Shown here piece after piece: positions 28,245-36,827 of a stretch of DNA of 64,000 nt. The stretch's first letter is position 1, and each line of letters starts with the position of its first letter. Source of the stretch: Candidatus Poribacteria bacterium (GTDB taxonomy: Bacteria > Poribacteria > WGA-4E > WGA-3G); contig JAAXHO010000213.1 of assembly GCA_012270795.1 (NCBI GenBank), positions 1 to 64,000 of the forward strand, read 5' to 3'. The position numbers were made by a program, and so were the translations under genes. A model generated the notes under the pieces. It made no database searches. It was not told the DNA's origin and was given only the letters and a program-made list of their open reading frames with translations.

Positions 28245-28359
28245 AATTATTACCTTATACCGTAACGGCATTGATTCTATCATATTCTTGATGCTGCGCG
28301 ATATAACTCTCATGCAGGTATTATACCATAACAGTAGGATTGTTTTTCAGTAAATTTAA

Positions 28360-30270
28360 TCATTGCGTTTCTGTGATTTCGAAAATGCGATACTTTTGTC
28401 TCATACCATTTCCGACATCTACCTCGCCTTCCATGATAAGCGGGTAACGGTACTCAGTTTCATTGACAGAAAAAATATAAGGAATTGCTCCAGCCGCGCG
28501 AGCTTCATTTGCTCTTAAAAAGAGATTTTGTCTCATGTTTCCATCGTTTAGATTTATTCTATACGTTGATCTGTCAGCATGGTACATCAGGTCAAAATGT
28601 GCGCCGCTGCGTTGATCGTCCGTGAAAAAACAAGCATTTTCTGGCAATTCACGTTGGATGCGTTTTCCGCTTTCCACATAGAGTGGTGTTTGTTCATTAC
28701 GTTGTATAACCTTGTATGTTGCTTCAACATAACTCACTGTGTAAAATATTGTAATTACGAGTGCTACATAACGAACACCGAACCATACCCATTTTTGCCA
28801 ATCTGTTTTACGTATCAACAGATAGATTCCCCATAATACTCCAAATAATATTCCGAATACAATCAGTTGTTCAACAATAATAAAATGTCTATGAATAAAT
28901 GGTGCAATACTCTGTATTCTTTCAGATTTAATAAACCCAATACCGTTACCACTTACCGTTTGCCAAGTCCACTTCTCTTTGTGAACAAACTTTCCCACAA
29001 AAGCAATACAAACAATGGACAGCATTGACGCACTCCAAATAGCAGTGTAAATCCTATCCCTATTTTGCCATGCTTGACTAATGACCGCTGCGAAACATAT
29101 TAGCAACGCTGGTACAGATATCATCGTCGCTGATGGTGTTTTTGTCTGTGCAAGCGTATGAGGAACAATCACTCCTATACCCCATGCCAATACAAACAAT
29201 TCGGGGAACCGCCAATTTCTTATCAAGATGACAAGCAAGCACAAAACAACTGCAAAAAGTGCTGCATAGAAGAATGGATAGAACAGCGGCATATATTCAA
29301 ATAACGGACGGTCCCACGATGCCCCCCATCCTTCAATATTTGTATTAAGATGCTCAAGAACTTTCCTATGTTCCCATAAAAACTCCTTCGGGTGTCTTAT
29401 CAAGCAATAGACTGTCCAAGGTGCAACCGTTGCGATACCAGTAAGTAATATTATACCAATATCCTTGAGTCGAATTTGTATGTTTTCTTCAATTAACTCT
29501 TGGGTTTCTACGTTTTCAAGACTTCCCTTTGTAGAGTTTCTGCGAAATATATGCTGTTTTAACCATTCAACATAAGTAGGGATTCTGGGGTATATATGTC
29601 GTTTGAACCACACGACAAACCAGACAGAAAACGCAACGCCAAAGGTAATGAGTGCCAGATAACTTTTTGAGAGATAAGCAATCCCCATTGCTATCCCTGA
29701 TAGGATATAATTCCTGCTCTTCCCACTCCGAATTCCACGAAGCAAGAACCAACATGAAACTTGCACCCAAAGTAACAATGCAATGTCAATGTGATCCGAA
29801 TACCGATAACCGTGAACTGAAGCAAAGAGAAACGGGTTGAATGCCTGAAGAAACGCTGCAATTAGTCCTGCACGTTTATCATAAAGATCAGAAGCTATTC
29901 TATACGTTAACCAAGCACACAGAACCAAACTGAGTGCTGAAGGTAATCGCAAGGCAAATGTGTTGATACCGAATATAAAGTGTGATAAACATATCTGCCA
30001 CATACCTACTGGTGGTTTATGTAGCCATATATGGTTCTCTCCCCATTTTGTGTAATCGTATTTGAGCCAAGGTTGATCGTATAATGTGAACTTTAGTGGA
30101 TGTTTCGTCAAATTACGAGCGACAATTGCATGGTAACTCTCATCCCAATAGTGTGTTTTGCTGTGCCCAAGGTTTCGCAGTACCAATGCAAATGATGAAA
30201 TTAGGATACAAAATAGGATGATTCTTATATGTTGATTATTACTATTTATGTCTGAGTTTACATTCATCAT
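28360..30270 (-). CDS. membrane glycosyltransferase, GT39/ArnT-like (PMT family)
   Basis: A 636-residue polytopic inner-membrane protein. The first periplasmic loop has YWDESYHAIVARNLTKHP with the acidic Asp-Glu pair typical of GT-C enzymes, followed by WLKYDY, HKPPVGMWQICLSH and RLPSALSLVL, the pattern of dolichyl- or undecaprenyl-phosphate-sugar-dependent transferases. Around 11-12 transmembrane segments alternate with loops, with a ~120-residue C-terminal soluble part. It probably moves a sugar from a lipid carrier to lipid A, protein or another envelope acceptor. Neighbouring genes do not define the substrate. Confidence 0.85.
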   Translation of the reverse strand: MMNVNSDINSNNQHIRIILFCILISSFALVLRNLGHSKTHYWDESYHAIVARNLTKHPLKFTLYDQPWLKYDYTKWGENHIWLHKPPVGMWQICLSHFIFGINTFALRLPSALSLVLCAWLTYRIASDLYDKRAGLIAAFLQAFNPFLFASVHGYRYSDHIDIALLLWVQVSCWFLLRGIRSGKSRNYILSGIAMGIAYLSKSYLALITFGVAFSVWFVVWFKRHIYPRIPTYVEWLKQHIFRRNSTKGSLENVETQELIEENIQIRLKDIGIILLTGIATVAPWTVYCLIRHPKEFLWEHRKVLEHLNTNIEGWGASWDRPLFEYMPLFYPFFYAALFAVVLCLLVILIRNWRFPELFVLAWGIGVIVPHTLAQTKTPSATMISVPALLICFAAVISQAWQNRDRIYTAIWSASMLSIVCIAFVGKFVHKEKWTWQTVSGNGIGFIKSERIQSIAPFIHRHFIIVEQLIVFGILFGVLWGIYLLIRKTDWQKWVWFGVRYVALVITIFYTVSYVEATYKVIQRNEQTPLYVESGKRIQRELPENACFFTDDQRSGAHFDLMYHADRSTYRINLNDGNMRQNLFLRANEARAAGAIPYIFSVNETEYRYPLIMEGEVDVGNGMRQKYRIFEITETQ

Positions 30271-30415
30271 CAGTTTTGCAATTTACCAATCTCAAATATC
30301 TGTGTCACCTTTGAAATATTATCGTCAGTCTTCTTTGAAGAAATTAATGTGTATTTGAATATTATACAATAATAGTTTTCATACTCACAAGATGTTAATT
30401 TTTCGCACCGATGTC

Positions 30416-31036
30416 TTAGAATAAAAACACTATCAGAATTCCTCCAATGGCCATTAACGTTCCCATTACCACATAGAAAATACAAGTGATAAGTTTTATG
30501 GGTGCGGATGACACGTTAAAATGCCTATTCATTTCAGCGACTATTTCTGTTAGCAGCGAACGGTGCTCGCGTTGTTTGATCTTAATCATTCCTGCTCCCA
30601 ACCATGTCTGAATAGAAACTTGTAAGTCGGCATCAATAGTTGTCAATTTCATGGTAGATAGGGTTTCTTCATAAGGCAGCTGTAGTTTTTCGAGTGCTGC
30701 GAGGAGTGTTTCTCGGAACGATGTATCAGTAACCCCAAAAGCAGCGTAATCTTGCAATGCGAAACACATCATTACAAGAAGCACTGTAAATATGGCAGGA
30801 TTTAGCCATTCCATCAAATCCATTTCCATGAGATCCATGTCAGATAATGAAAAATAGATAGGCAGTAAAATGATTGGTATATACGTTACAAACATGAGCC
30901 CAAGCAGCCATCTATTTGATAGCAAGAACGGTTTTTTGGTCAGAATGCCTCGGAACCCGATTACCAAGAAAAAGACTGCCAAAAGTCCAAACAAAATTGC
31001 GAACACAATTGAAAAAATGTAGAAATCAACGTCCAT
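30416..31036 (-). CDS. hypothetical integral membrane protein
   Basis: I do not recognise a family for this 206-residue protein. It has three N-terminal transmembrane helices (residues ~5-27, 42-63 and 78-95), a cytoplasmic middle of ~75 residues (SFRETLLAALEKLQLPYEE, DADLQVSIQTWLGAGMIKIKQ) and a C-terminal helix (~180-204, ITCIFYVVMGTLMAIGGILIVF). AGGAGA precedes ATG 31036. It lies between the glycosyltransferase and an oxidoreductase on the same strand, each with separate ribosome sites and sizeable gaps, so no operon role is evident. Confidence 0.75.
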   Translation of the reverse strand: MDVDFYIFSIVFAILFGLLAVFFLVIGFRGILTKKPFLLSNRWLLGLMFVTYIPIILLPIYFSLSDMDLMEMDLMEWLNPAIFTVLLVMMCFALQDYAAFGVTDTSFRETLLAALEKLQLPYEETLSTMKLTTIDADLQVSIQTWLGAGMIKIKQREHRSLLTEIVAEMNRHFNVSSAPIKLITCIFYVVMGTLMAIGGILIVFLF

Positions 31037-31079
31037 CTATTTTCTCCTATGCCTTACGTGAGAAAGTCATCAGTATCAC

Positions 31080-32081
31080 TTAAACCCATCCATCCTCAAT
31101 CATCAATGTTAATGGAGATTCCATCTCCTCCATTGGTAATCTCACGCGTTGCCTTTTCCGGGATGATTCATATATTGCCATGAGCAGTTCAAGCGTAGCA
31201 TATCCTTGATAGCCACTTGAACGGTGTTCTCTATCTTCCTCAACGGTTTCTATCATATCCCGCACGGGATTGCTACCAGCCGGTAATTCTGGAGACACCC
31301 ATTCACCATTGGATTCTGCGTTTCGTAAACGAATTCCAGGACCACCTGGTGCGGCGAGTTCAATTTCACCACCTGTACCATAACAGTAAATGTGATGATA
31401 GCCCGGTGCAGTATCATTTCCAGATTCTATAATTCCCCTTACGTTATCTTCAAACTTGAAATAACCGATTGCAAAATCTTCGGAATGTAAATCATATTTT
31501 GTCGGTGTACCGATTCTTTCTATTTGTCCTATAACCCAACTGACAGGTCGATCGCTATAGACATATAGCATAAGATCGACTGTATGTGTTGCGTTGTCCT
31601 TTAGGTCTCCACCACCACATATTCCGTGAATGCGATAGATTTCTCCTATTACACCGTCTGCAATCAATTGTCGGGCATGCTGGTAGGGAGTGCTAAAGCG
31701 TACTTGATGGTCTATTGCTAATTTTACACCGTGTTGTTTGCATGCGTCAAGCATTGCTTTTGCTTGTCCAAGGTTTTCTGCCATCGGTTTTTCAGATAAG
31801 ATACCTTTTACACCGTGTTTCGCAGTTTCAATCACAATCGGCGCATGGTGTTTCGGGCGCGTACAGACTGAAACCAAATCAATATCTTCTGTTTCAAGCA
31901 TGGCAACGTAATCGGTGAATTTTTTCTCTACGTTATGCCTTTCACCGAAGGAGTTTAGTCGTTCTTCGTCAAGGTCAGCAATTGCTGTAATAGTGGTTCT
32001 CGGTTCGTTCACATACCATCCCGCATGCATGTGTGAAATACCACCACATCCGATAATTGCAACGTTGTAGGTTTTGTCCAT
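31080..32081 (-). CDS. Gfo/Idh/MocA-family NAD(P)-dependent oxidoreductase
   Basis: A 333-residue family member with the Rossmann motif IIGCGGISHMHAGWY and the EKP motif in ILSEKPMAENL. The C-terminal domain holds GDLKDNATHTVDLMLY, the substrate-pocket His/Asp segment. It is about the size of the 14592 enzyme and shares the VSWVIGQIERIG and YESSRKRQRVRLP segments with it, so these two are closer to each other than to the 33582 enzyme. AAAGGAAC precedes ATG 32081. The substrate is unknown; probably a sugar, inositol or uronate derivative. Confidence 0.9.
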   Translation of the reverse strand: MDKTYNVAIIGCGGISHMHAGWYVNEPRTTITAIADLDEERLNSFGERHNVEKKFTDYVAMLETEDIDLVSVCTRPKHHAPIVIETAKHGVKGILSEKPMAENLGQAKAMLDACKQHGVKLAIDHQVRFSTPYQHARQLIADGVIGEIYRIHGICGGGDLKDNATHTVDLMLYVYSDRPVSWVIGQIERIGTPTKYDLHSEDFAIGYFKFEDNVRGIIESGNDTAPGYHHIYCYGTGGEIELAAPGGPGIRLRNAESNGEWVSPELPAGSNPVRDMIETVEEDREHRSSGYQGYATLELLMAIYESSRKRQRVRLPMEEMESPLTLMIEDGWV

Positions 32082-32188
32082 TGTATGTTCCTTTCTCTTA
32101 TTTACTTGATGAGTTCAAGCAAGTTGTCCTACACTAACCATCCGTGCGCGTTAGGATATGCCTCTAATTTGGAATACATCTGTAAAAC

Positions 32189-32286
32189 TCACCGTCGTAA
32201 TATCAACGATATCTGGGGCACATCGTCAAGGGTTGCTTTTGTGATGGTGTAGTCCGTTGGTTTACCTAATTTTACCCGTTCAAATC
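32189..32286 (-). pseudogene. possible remnant of a GNAT acetyltransferase N-terminus
   Basis: This short open stretch without a start codon reads ERVKLGKPTDYTITKATLDD then VPQISLILRR and a stop. The TITKATLDDVPQI pattern resembles the beginning of GNAT N-acetyltransferases. There is no continuation. It sits between two intact genes; I regard it as a possible degraded fragment and no more. Confidence 0.25.
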
Positions 32287-32289
32287 AAC

Positions 32290-33126
32290 CTACGTAATTG
32301 CTGACTTATATAAAGATAGCAGTGTAGTATGGTATTTGGCAGGGACCTTAACACGTTCGGCCTCCCAATCACATATTGCAGCACTACTGCTACTTTTCAT
32401 CCCCAACTTGACCGCTACCTCTATTTGAGTGAGTCCGGCCTTTAACCGTAAATCCTTCATCTGTTTTCCGGTGTACGAAAATTCGGTTGCCAGTGCCGTG
32501 ACAGGCTCAGGTACCGAGCCATCCATCTCTTCATTGGATTTATTTGTTAAATTAAGTGTAGATCCATGTCCTTGCATGTGAACTAATTTTTTTACGTGTT
32601 TGCCGAGATGTTCTTCTATTTGCATTAAACGCATCAAAGAACATTGGAAATTTTCGGTTGAAGTCCTTGCATAATTTCTCAATTCCCTGAAACACTCTTG
32701 AAACTTCTCATTAACTATGCACTCAACGTCAATCTCATACCGCTCCTTGATATTTGCTTGGATTTTTTCAATATGTCGCATCTGATTGTTTTCAGGTTTT
32801 CCCCTTGTATCTTTAACTATCGGACTCCAAAACATAAAATGCTGATCGTATCCATCCAAATGTTTTCGGACGTATTCAATATCTTTAGAGAACTTGTCTG
32901 TAAGTTTCTGAATATTATCAGTTTGGTTGTTTTTGAAATTGACGTATTGGAGTCCTCCTATGTGAACAGTTACTTCACAAATGTAAACTTCAGATTTTTT
33001 TGTGTTTAATCCAACAACGTCAATTTCGCCTTGTTTTTCACCCGTGTATACATTTGTTTCAACAAAATTGCACTGCCGGATATATCGCAAATATGAGGAT
33101 ACAATTTGTTCACCTACATTTAACAT
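32290..33126 (-). CDS. restriction-endonuclease-fold-like protein with C-terminal XRE helix-turn-helix
   Basis: ATG 33126 is chosen because AAGGAGATTATA directly precedes it; the open frame extends to 33270 but runs through repeat DNA. The ~278-residue protein starts MLNVGEQIVSSYLRYIRQCN, followed by GEIDVVG and VYICEVTVH, a D36 to E51-x-T pattern reminiscent of PD-(D/E)xK nucleases but with Thr where Lys is usual. A helical middle follows. Residues ~220-275 form a lambda-repressor-like HTH (MKDLRLKAGLTQIEVAVKLG). Combining both could make a DNA-binding defence or regulatory factor; the altered motif may mean it binds without cutting. The function is not established. Confidence 0.75.
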   Translation of the reverse strand: MLNVGEQIVSSYLRYIRQCNFVETNVYTGEKQGEIDVVGLNTKKSEVYICEVTVHIGGLQYVNFKNNQTDNIQKLTDKFSKDIEYVRKHLDGYDQHFMFWSPIVKDTRGKPENNQMRHIEKIQANIKERYEIDVECIVNEKFQECFRELRNYARTSTENFQCSLMRLMQIEEHLGKHVKKLVHMQGHGSTLNLTNKSNEEMDGSVPEPVTALATEFSYTGKQMKDLRLKAGLTQIEVAVKLGMKSSSSAAICDWEAERVKVPAKYHTTLLSLYKSAIT

Positions 33127-33186
33127 TATAATCTCCTTGAGTGGGTGTAAAGTTTTTGCACAGAGGTACAAACTTTTGTTCTCTTT

Positions 33187-33340
33187 AGTCCCGTAAGGGA
33201 CGATATGTTTATAGAAAACGTTATCACCCCTTTTTTGAGTCCCGTAGGAACGGCATAGAAGGATAAACATATCGTCCCTACGGGACTAAAGATAGGGTAT
33301 TCAACGTTTTTCTATAAACATATCGTCCCTACGGGACTGA
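33187..33340. repeat. cluster of short palindromic repeats (AGTCCCGTAGGGACG type)
   Basis: Copies at 33187-33217 (AGTCCCGTAAGGGACG with ATATGTTTATAGAAA), 33238-33256 (degenerate), 33260-33289 and 33307-33340 (TTTTTCTATAAACATATCG then TCCCTACGGGACT) alternate in orientation. The flank matches that of the 19652-19806 cluster while the hairpin arms differ, so they are one family with coordinately changing stems. They lie upstream of the nuclease-like/HTH gene. The rest of the 33127-33581 gap holds one arm of family 1 (33465-33478) and a hairpin at 33540. Confidence 0.7.
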
Positions 33341-33521
33341 AGAACATTACTGATGTACATTGTAGATATATGATAATGATTTACAAAGCATTTTCTTTTG
33401 CGAAATAAAGTTCTACAGATAGTTATTTAGCACAACTCTTGTAACTGACATTAAACGAATGTTTGGTCAAAGGTAGCAACTTGAGTTATAATACTTCATA
33501 TCTTATGCAAATTCAAGGGTT

Positions 33522-33564
33522 TTTGACAACTGACATACTCCCCCGCTAAGCATGGGGATATGAC
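33522..33564. repeat. hairpin resembling an IS200/IS605-type element end
   Basis: TTTGACAACTGACATACTC leads into a CCCC-loop-GGGG hairpin (CCCCGCTAAGCATGGGG). TGACATACTCCCC followed by such a hairpin is often seen at ends of IS200/IS605 elements and their non-coding derivatives. No tnpA or tnpB is nearby, so this would be a solo end or relic. Confidence 0.35.
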
Positions 33565-33581
33565 AGAAGGGTGTTAAATGT

Positions 33582-34826
33582 CTATGGAATTGGCCATCCG
33601 GGTGTAGGTTCGGAGCGGAGTGCTTCAATTTCATAGAGTTCATCCACGGTAATTTCACGACCAAGTTTTGCCGATAAGAGTGCGCCACTCATAATTTCAG
33701 TAACTTTCTTACCAATGTCGCCATTACTGACAGGTTGTGCATCGCTATTGCATGCATTGAGAAAATCACGGAACTTATCGGGGAAGTGCTTATCTGGTAG
33801 CTCTAACGGTGTTTCGACGAGATTCCCTTGATAACGTCTCCGATTACCCTTGTCATCGGTTTCCCATTCCCCTTTCTCAAGGAAAAGTTTATCACCACTG
33901 AACGATCCTTTTGAACCGAAGATAAAGATGCCTTGTGGTTGTCCTGCCATATTGCATGACCAGCCGTGTTCGTAAGTAAATGACATGCCGTTTGTAAATC
34001 GGACAAACACAGAAGCGAATTCTTCAACATCGTTAATTTCTTCACCTGTATATTCTGGAGGCATACCGCGATAGGCGATGCCGCTGATTGTTGCTGGTTG
34101 GGGCGAACCGAGTAGGTAGATGGAACGGTTGATGTCGTAGACCCCTGTGTCGTAAATCGTACCGCCGCCACTGTAAACAGAGTTTAGGAACCATCTACCG
34201 AAACCGAACATATCCACATTCGGTCTGCCGCGCAGACGGTAACTTGTGAGTCTACCGTAGTGCACATCTCCGATTTTCCCTGAAGTGACATATTCTCTGA
34301 TAGCATAACTCCTCGGGTTGAGGCATGTGCCGCCGCTTTGGTATGCGAGTTTCACTCCAGCTTTATCACACGCATCGCGCATGTTCCTTGCCTCAGTTGC
34401 TGTGCGTGCCATAGGTTTTTCACAGAAGACATGCTTGCCAGCTGCTGCAGCTGCGACAGTCGGTGCTTCATGAACGAAAGGTGGGGTAGCAAGACTTACT
34501 GCGTCTAACTCACATTCCTTCAGCATCTCGTTGTAATCGTTGTATATTTTCACACCATTTTCTTTATATTCTGCCCATCGCGCGGCGTTCTCATTCAGTT
34601 GTTCGCATGCTTCAGCAGAATCTGCTTTTTGCGCATTTGCAGTTGCATCGGTTGCACGTGTTTCTGCACCAGCGAGTACTTGTGCTGCTCTGCGTTTCGC
34701 GTTTTCGTCTACGGTATCACATACTGCGACTATTTCAGCGTGTTGTGGGTGTGCAAGGTAGCCGTTGATATGTGAACCGGAGATCATACCACAACCGATT
34801 AGTCCGATTTTTATCCGTTTAGCCAT
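33582..34826 (-). CDS. Gfo/Idh/MocA-family oxidoreductase, long form
   Basis: A ~414-residue family member. ATG 34826 with AAGGAGC upstream is preferred to the longer frame from 34898. The Rossmann motif is GLIGCGMISGSHINGY and the EKP motif HVFCEKPMARTATEA. Between them is an insertion of ~40 Ala-rich residues (KRRAAQVLAGAETRATDATA) absent from the other two copies. The C-terminal domain holds GGGTIYDTGVYDINRSIYLLG and EHGWSCN. The insertion and length indicate a different subgroup, so probably a different sugar substrate. Confidence 0.9.
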   Translation of the reverse strand: MAKRIKIGLIGCGMISGSHINGYLAHPQHAEIVAVCDTVDENAKRRAAQVLAGAETRATDATANAQKADSAEACEQLNENAARWAEYKENGVKIYNDYNEMLKECELDAVSLATPPFVHEAPTVAAAAAGKHVFCEKPMARTATEARNMRDACDKAGVKLAYQSGGTCLNPRSYAIREYVTSGKIGDVHYGRLTSYRLRGRPNVDMFGFGRWFLNSVYSGGGTIYDTGVYDINRSIYLLGSPQPATISGIAYRGMPPEYTGEEINDVEEFASVFVRFTNGMSFTYEHGWSCNMAGQPQGIFIFGSKGSFSGDKLFLEKGEWETDDKGNRRRYQGNLVETPLELPDKHFPDKFRDFLNACNSDAQPVSNGDIGKKVTEIMSGALLSAKLGREITVDELYEIEALRSEPTPGWPIP

Positions 34827-35040
34827 TATAATGCTCCTTAACGGGGTATTAGTTCTAAGAATTGATTCAATAATTAGTCTGTTGTATTTGCTACTCAAAA
34901 TTATAGGTGTTTACAGATTTTTGTCAAGTGATTAGTCAAAAGTAACCAAAACTTTACACACCCTGAGTAAGAAATTATATTGTATTATCATTCAAAATCA
35001 GATAAAATAATATAAAACAGTATTTATGGAGGAATAATAC

Positions 35041-36060
35041 GTGGCAAACACACAAGCAAAACCGACAGTGATTCCAGCATCAGAAACAGCAGAACAGATG
35101 ACTAACGCAGCAGCGAATTTGTTGAACGTTCTGACTCCTGAATTGCGAGAAAAAGCATGCCAACCATTTGATGGTAACGAAAGGTTTCGATGGCACTACA
35201 TTCCTATTGAGATGTGGGAACGTCAGGGCGTTTCATTGATAGAATTAAATACGAAACAACAAGAAGCAGCGTTTTCCCTGATGCAAAGTGGGTTGAGTTC
35301 CGATGGATATGAGAAAGCACGTGCCATAATCAACTTAGAGAAGATACTCGGTGCAATTGAGAAAAAAACGGGTGATACGAAACTTGAACGCAATCCAGAA
35401 TTTTACTATTTTACTATTTTTGGTGATCCGACTGGAAACGGTGCCTGGGGGTGGCGTGCTGAAGGACATCATGTTTCACTTAACTTTACGGTTGTCAATC
35501 GTGAATTGATTTCACCGACACCGTTTTTCTTCGGTTCAAATCCAGCAGAAGTGCTTGAGGGGAAGGAAAAAGGATTACGTGTCTTATATGCTGAGGAAGA
35601 GTTGGCACGACAACTTTTGACGAGTTTCACACCTTACCAGAAAACACATGCTGTTATCAATACAGAAGCACCTGCAGATATTCTCACACGCAACGCGCCA
35701 AAAGTTGAGTTTGATGCGGTTGAAGGATTTGCGGCAGAAAATATGCAAACCTATCAGCGCGAACTTCTTGTGCAATTATTTCATGAATATATTGATCGGT
35801 TACCGGATGAGGTTGCCAAGATAGAACGTCAAAAACTCCAAGATGGCAGTATCAATGACATTCATTTTGCGTGGGCGGGTGGGGAAGAACGCAGAACACC
35901 TCACTACTATAGAATTCACGGTCCGTTTTTCTTTGTTGAATATGACAATACACAGAACAACGCAAACCATATCCACTCTGTTTGGCGGCACATTGAGGAC
36001 GATTTTGGTTTGGATCTACTTCGGCAGCACTATCACAAAACCGACCATCATGATCATTAA
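35041..36060 (+). CDS. DUF3500 family protein
   Basis: A 339-residue protein of the DUF3500 family, recognised by the opening region (LTPELREKACQPFDGNERFRWHYIP), the central FGDPTGNGAWGWRAEGHHVSLNFT block and the C-terminal HYYRIHGPFFFVEYDNTQNNANHIHS. Conserved His, Trp and Asn clusters suggest metal or ligand binding, but no reaction is known to me. The start is GTG 35041, 8 bp after GGAGGA. There is no signal peptide. The C-terminus is His-rich. It is alone in its strand block, with a copy of the CAAAACTTTACACACC repeat ~80 bp upstream. Confidence 0.88.
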   Translation: MANTQAKPTVIPASETAEQMTNAAANLLNVLTPELREKACQPFDGNERFRWHYIPIEMWERQGVSLIELNTKQQEAAFSLMQSGLSSDGYEKARAIINLEKILGAIEKKTGDTKLERNPEFYYFTIFGDPTGNGAWGWRAEGHHVSLNFTVVNRELISPTPFFFGSNPAEVLEGKEKGLRVLYAEEELARQLLTSFTPYQKTHAVINTEAPADILTRNAPKVEFDAVEGFAAENMQTYQRELLVQLFHEYIDRLPDEVAKIERQKLQDGSINDIHFAWAGGEERRTPHYYRIHGPFFFVEYDNTQNNANHIHSVWRHIEDDFGLDLLRQHYHKTDHHDH

Positions 36061-36159
36061 CTGGCTAAATTTAATAGGACTTATGCAAATTTGAAGATTT
36101 TTTCAATAATTTTGTCTAAAATAATGTAATTTTTAGCAGGTTTGCAGGTATCCAGATTT

Positions 36160-36244
36160 CGTAGGTCGGGTAGAGCTTGCGAAACCCGACATGCAAAACT
36201 AGATGCGATTGTGTCGGGTTTCACTGCGTTCTACCCGACCTACG
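36160..36244. repeat. CGTAGGTCGGGT inverted-repeat element
   Basis: CGTAGGTCGGGT at 36160-36171 pairs with ACCCGACCTACG at 36233-36244; inside, GAAACCCGACA pairs with TGTCGGGTTTC. A degenerate relative is at 39962-40043. This is a known style of dispersed intergenic palindrome, and it probably forms a hairpin at the end of the DUF3500 transcript. Confidence 0.65.
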
Positions 36245-36281
36245 ATTTAATTTTTAACATCAAAATATTTATGCACACCCC

Positions 36282-36575
36282 TCAATTACTTACAGTATCT
36301 TCATTTAGAAGTGCTTCAACTGTTTTTATTTCATGTGTAATATCGTTTTCATCACATTCAGCTATAGGGATTCCATGTTTGTTCAACAGTCTTATAAAAT
36401 CCCATAAATGTAGGTCAGATAACAGTGCAGCTTGTCCCAATGATAAAATATTCTGCTTAAATAGGGATACAGAAAGCAAGTGTTTCATCTCTTCAGTGAG
36501 TTTTTCAGAATTATAACCCAATACTGAGAGTGGAATTGAGAGTTCACTTGGAACATCTACTTTTATAGAAAACAT
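36282..36575 (-). CDS. UPF0175 family antitoxin-like protein
   Basis: A 97-residue protein matching UPF0175: IKVDVPSELSIPL at the start, then LLSVSLFKQNILSLGQAALLSDLHLWDFIRLLNKHGIPIA, where the Leu-Ser-Leu-Gly-x-Ala and helix-turn-helix-like FIRLL segments are typical, and an acidic end. Members usually accompany a PIN-domain or DUF3368 toxin; none is present on either side. A perfect 12-8-12 inverted repeat 9 bp upstream of the ATG replaces a recognisable ribosome site and is a plausible autoregulatory operator. Confidence 0.8.
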   Translation of the reverse strand: MFSIKVDVPSELSIPLSVLGYNSEKLTEEMKHLLSVSLFKQNILSLGQAALLSDLHLWDFIRLLNKHGIPIAECDENDITHEIKTVEALLNEDTVSN

Positions 36576-36584
36576 AATAATTGT

Positions 36585-36616
36585 CTTGATAGCGGTTAAC
36601 CGATACCGCTATCAAG
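36585..36616. promoter_or_regulatory. 12-8-12 inverted repeat upstream of the UPF0175 gene, putative operator
   Basis: CTTGATAGCGGT at 36585-36596 is exactly complementary to ACCGCTATCAAG at 36605-36616, with an 8-base spacer, 9 bp before the ATG at 36575 on the minus strand. Perfect arms at this distance from an antitoxin-like gene fit an operator for a dimeric autoregulator. An RNA hairpin masking initiation is the alternative. Confidence 0.5.
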
Positions 36617-36649
36617 ATCCTGTAGTCCTTTTGGAGGCTTTTTAATTTC

Positions 36650-36778
36650 AGATCAGGATTTACGCAGTTCCCTTAAAGTCACGTGATAAGAAGAATTTAG
36701 GAAGTTTATGTTATCAAAATAACGACATTTTGTCAAAATGTCGTTATTTCTGATCACTTTGTGTAAATCAAATCCTGA
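36650..36778. repeat. nested inverted-repeat element with a 16-1-16 palindrome
   Basis: At its centre, AAATAACGACATTTTG (36717-36732) and CAAAATGTCGTTATTT (36734-36749) form a perfect 16 bp stem. Outside it, ATCAGGATTTACGCAG at the left faces GTGTAAATCAAATCCTGA at the right. The CAGGATTTAC core also occurs in the 43021-43391 element. Short frames within it are not convincing genes. Confidence 0.6.
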
Positions 36779-36827
36779 ATAAATAAAAAAGTATGAATTC
36801 ACTCCGTGAATCCTTGTATTTTTAAGG

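Noticed and set aside
33187..33340. CRISPR-like repetition
   Set aside because: Repeats are short, in mixed orientation, with unequal spacing and palindromic arms that vary; there are no uniform spacers and no cas genes in the window.
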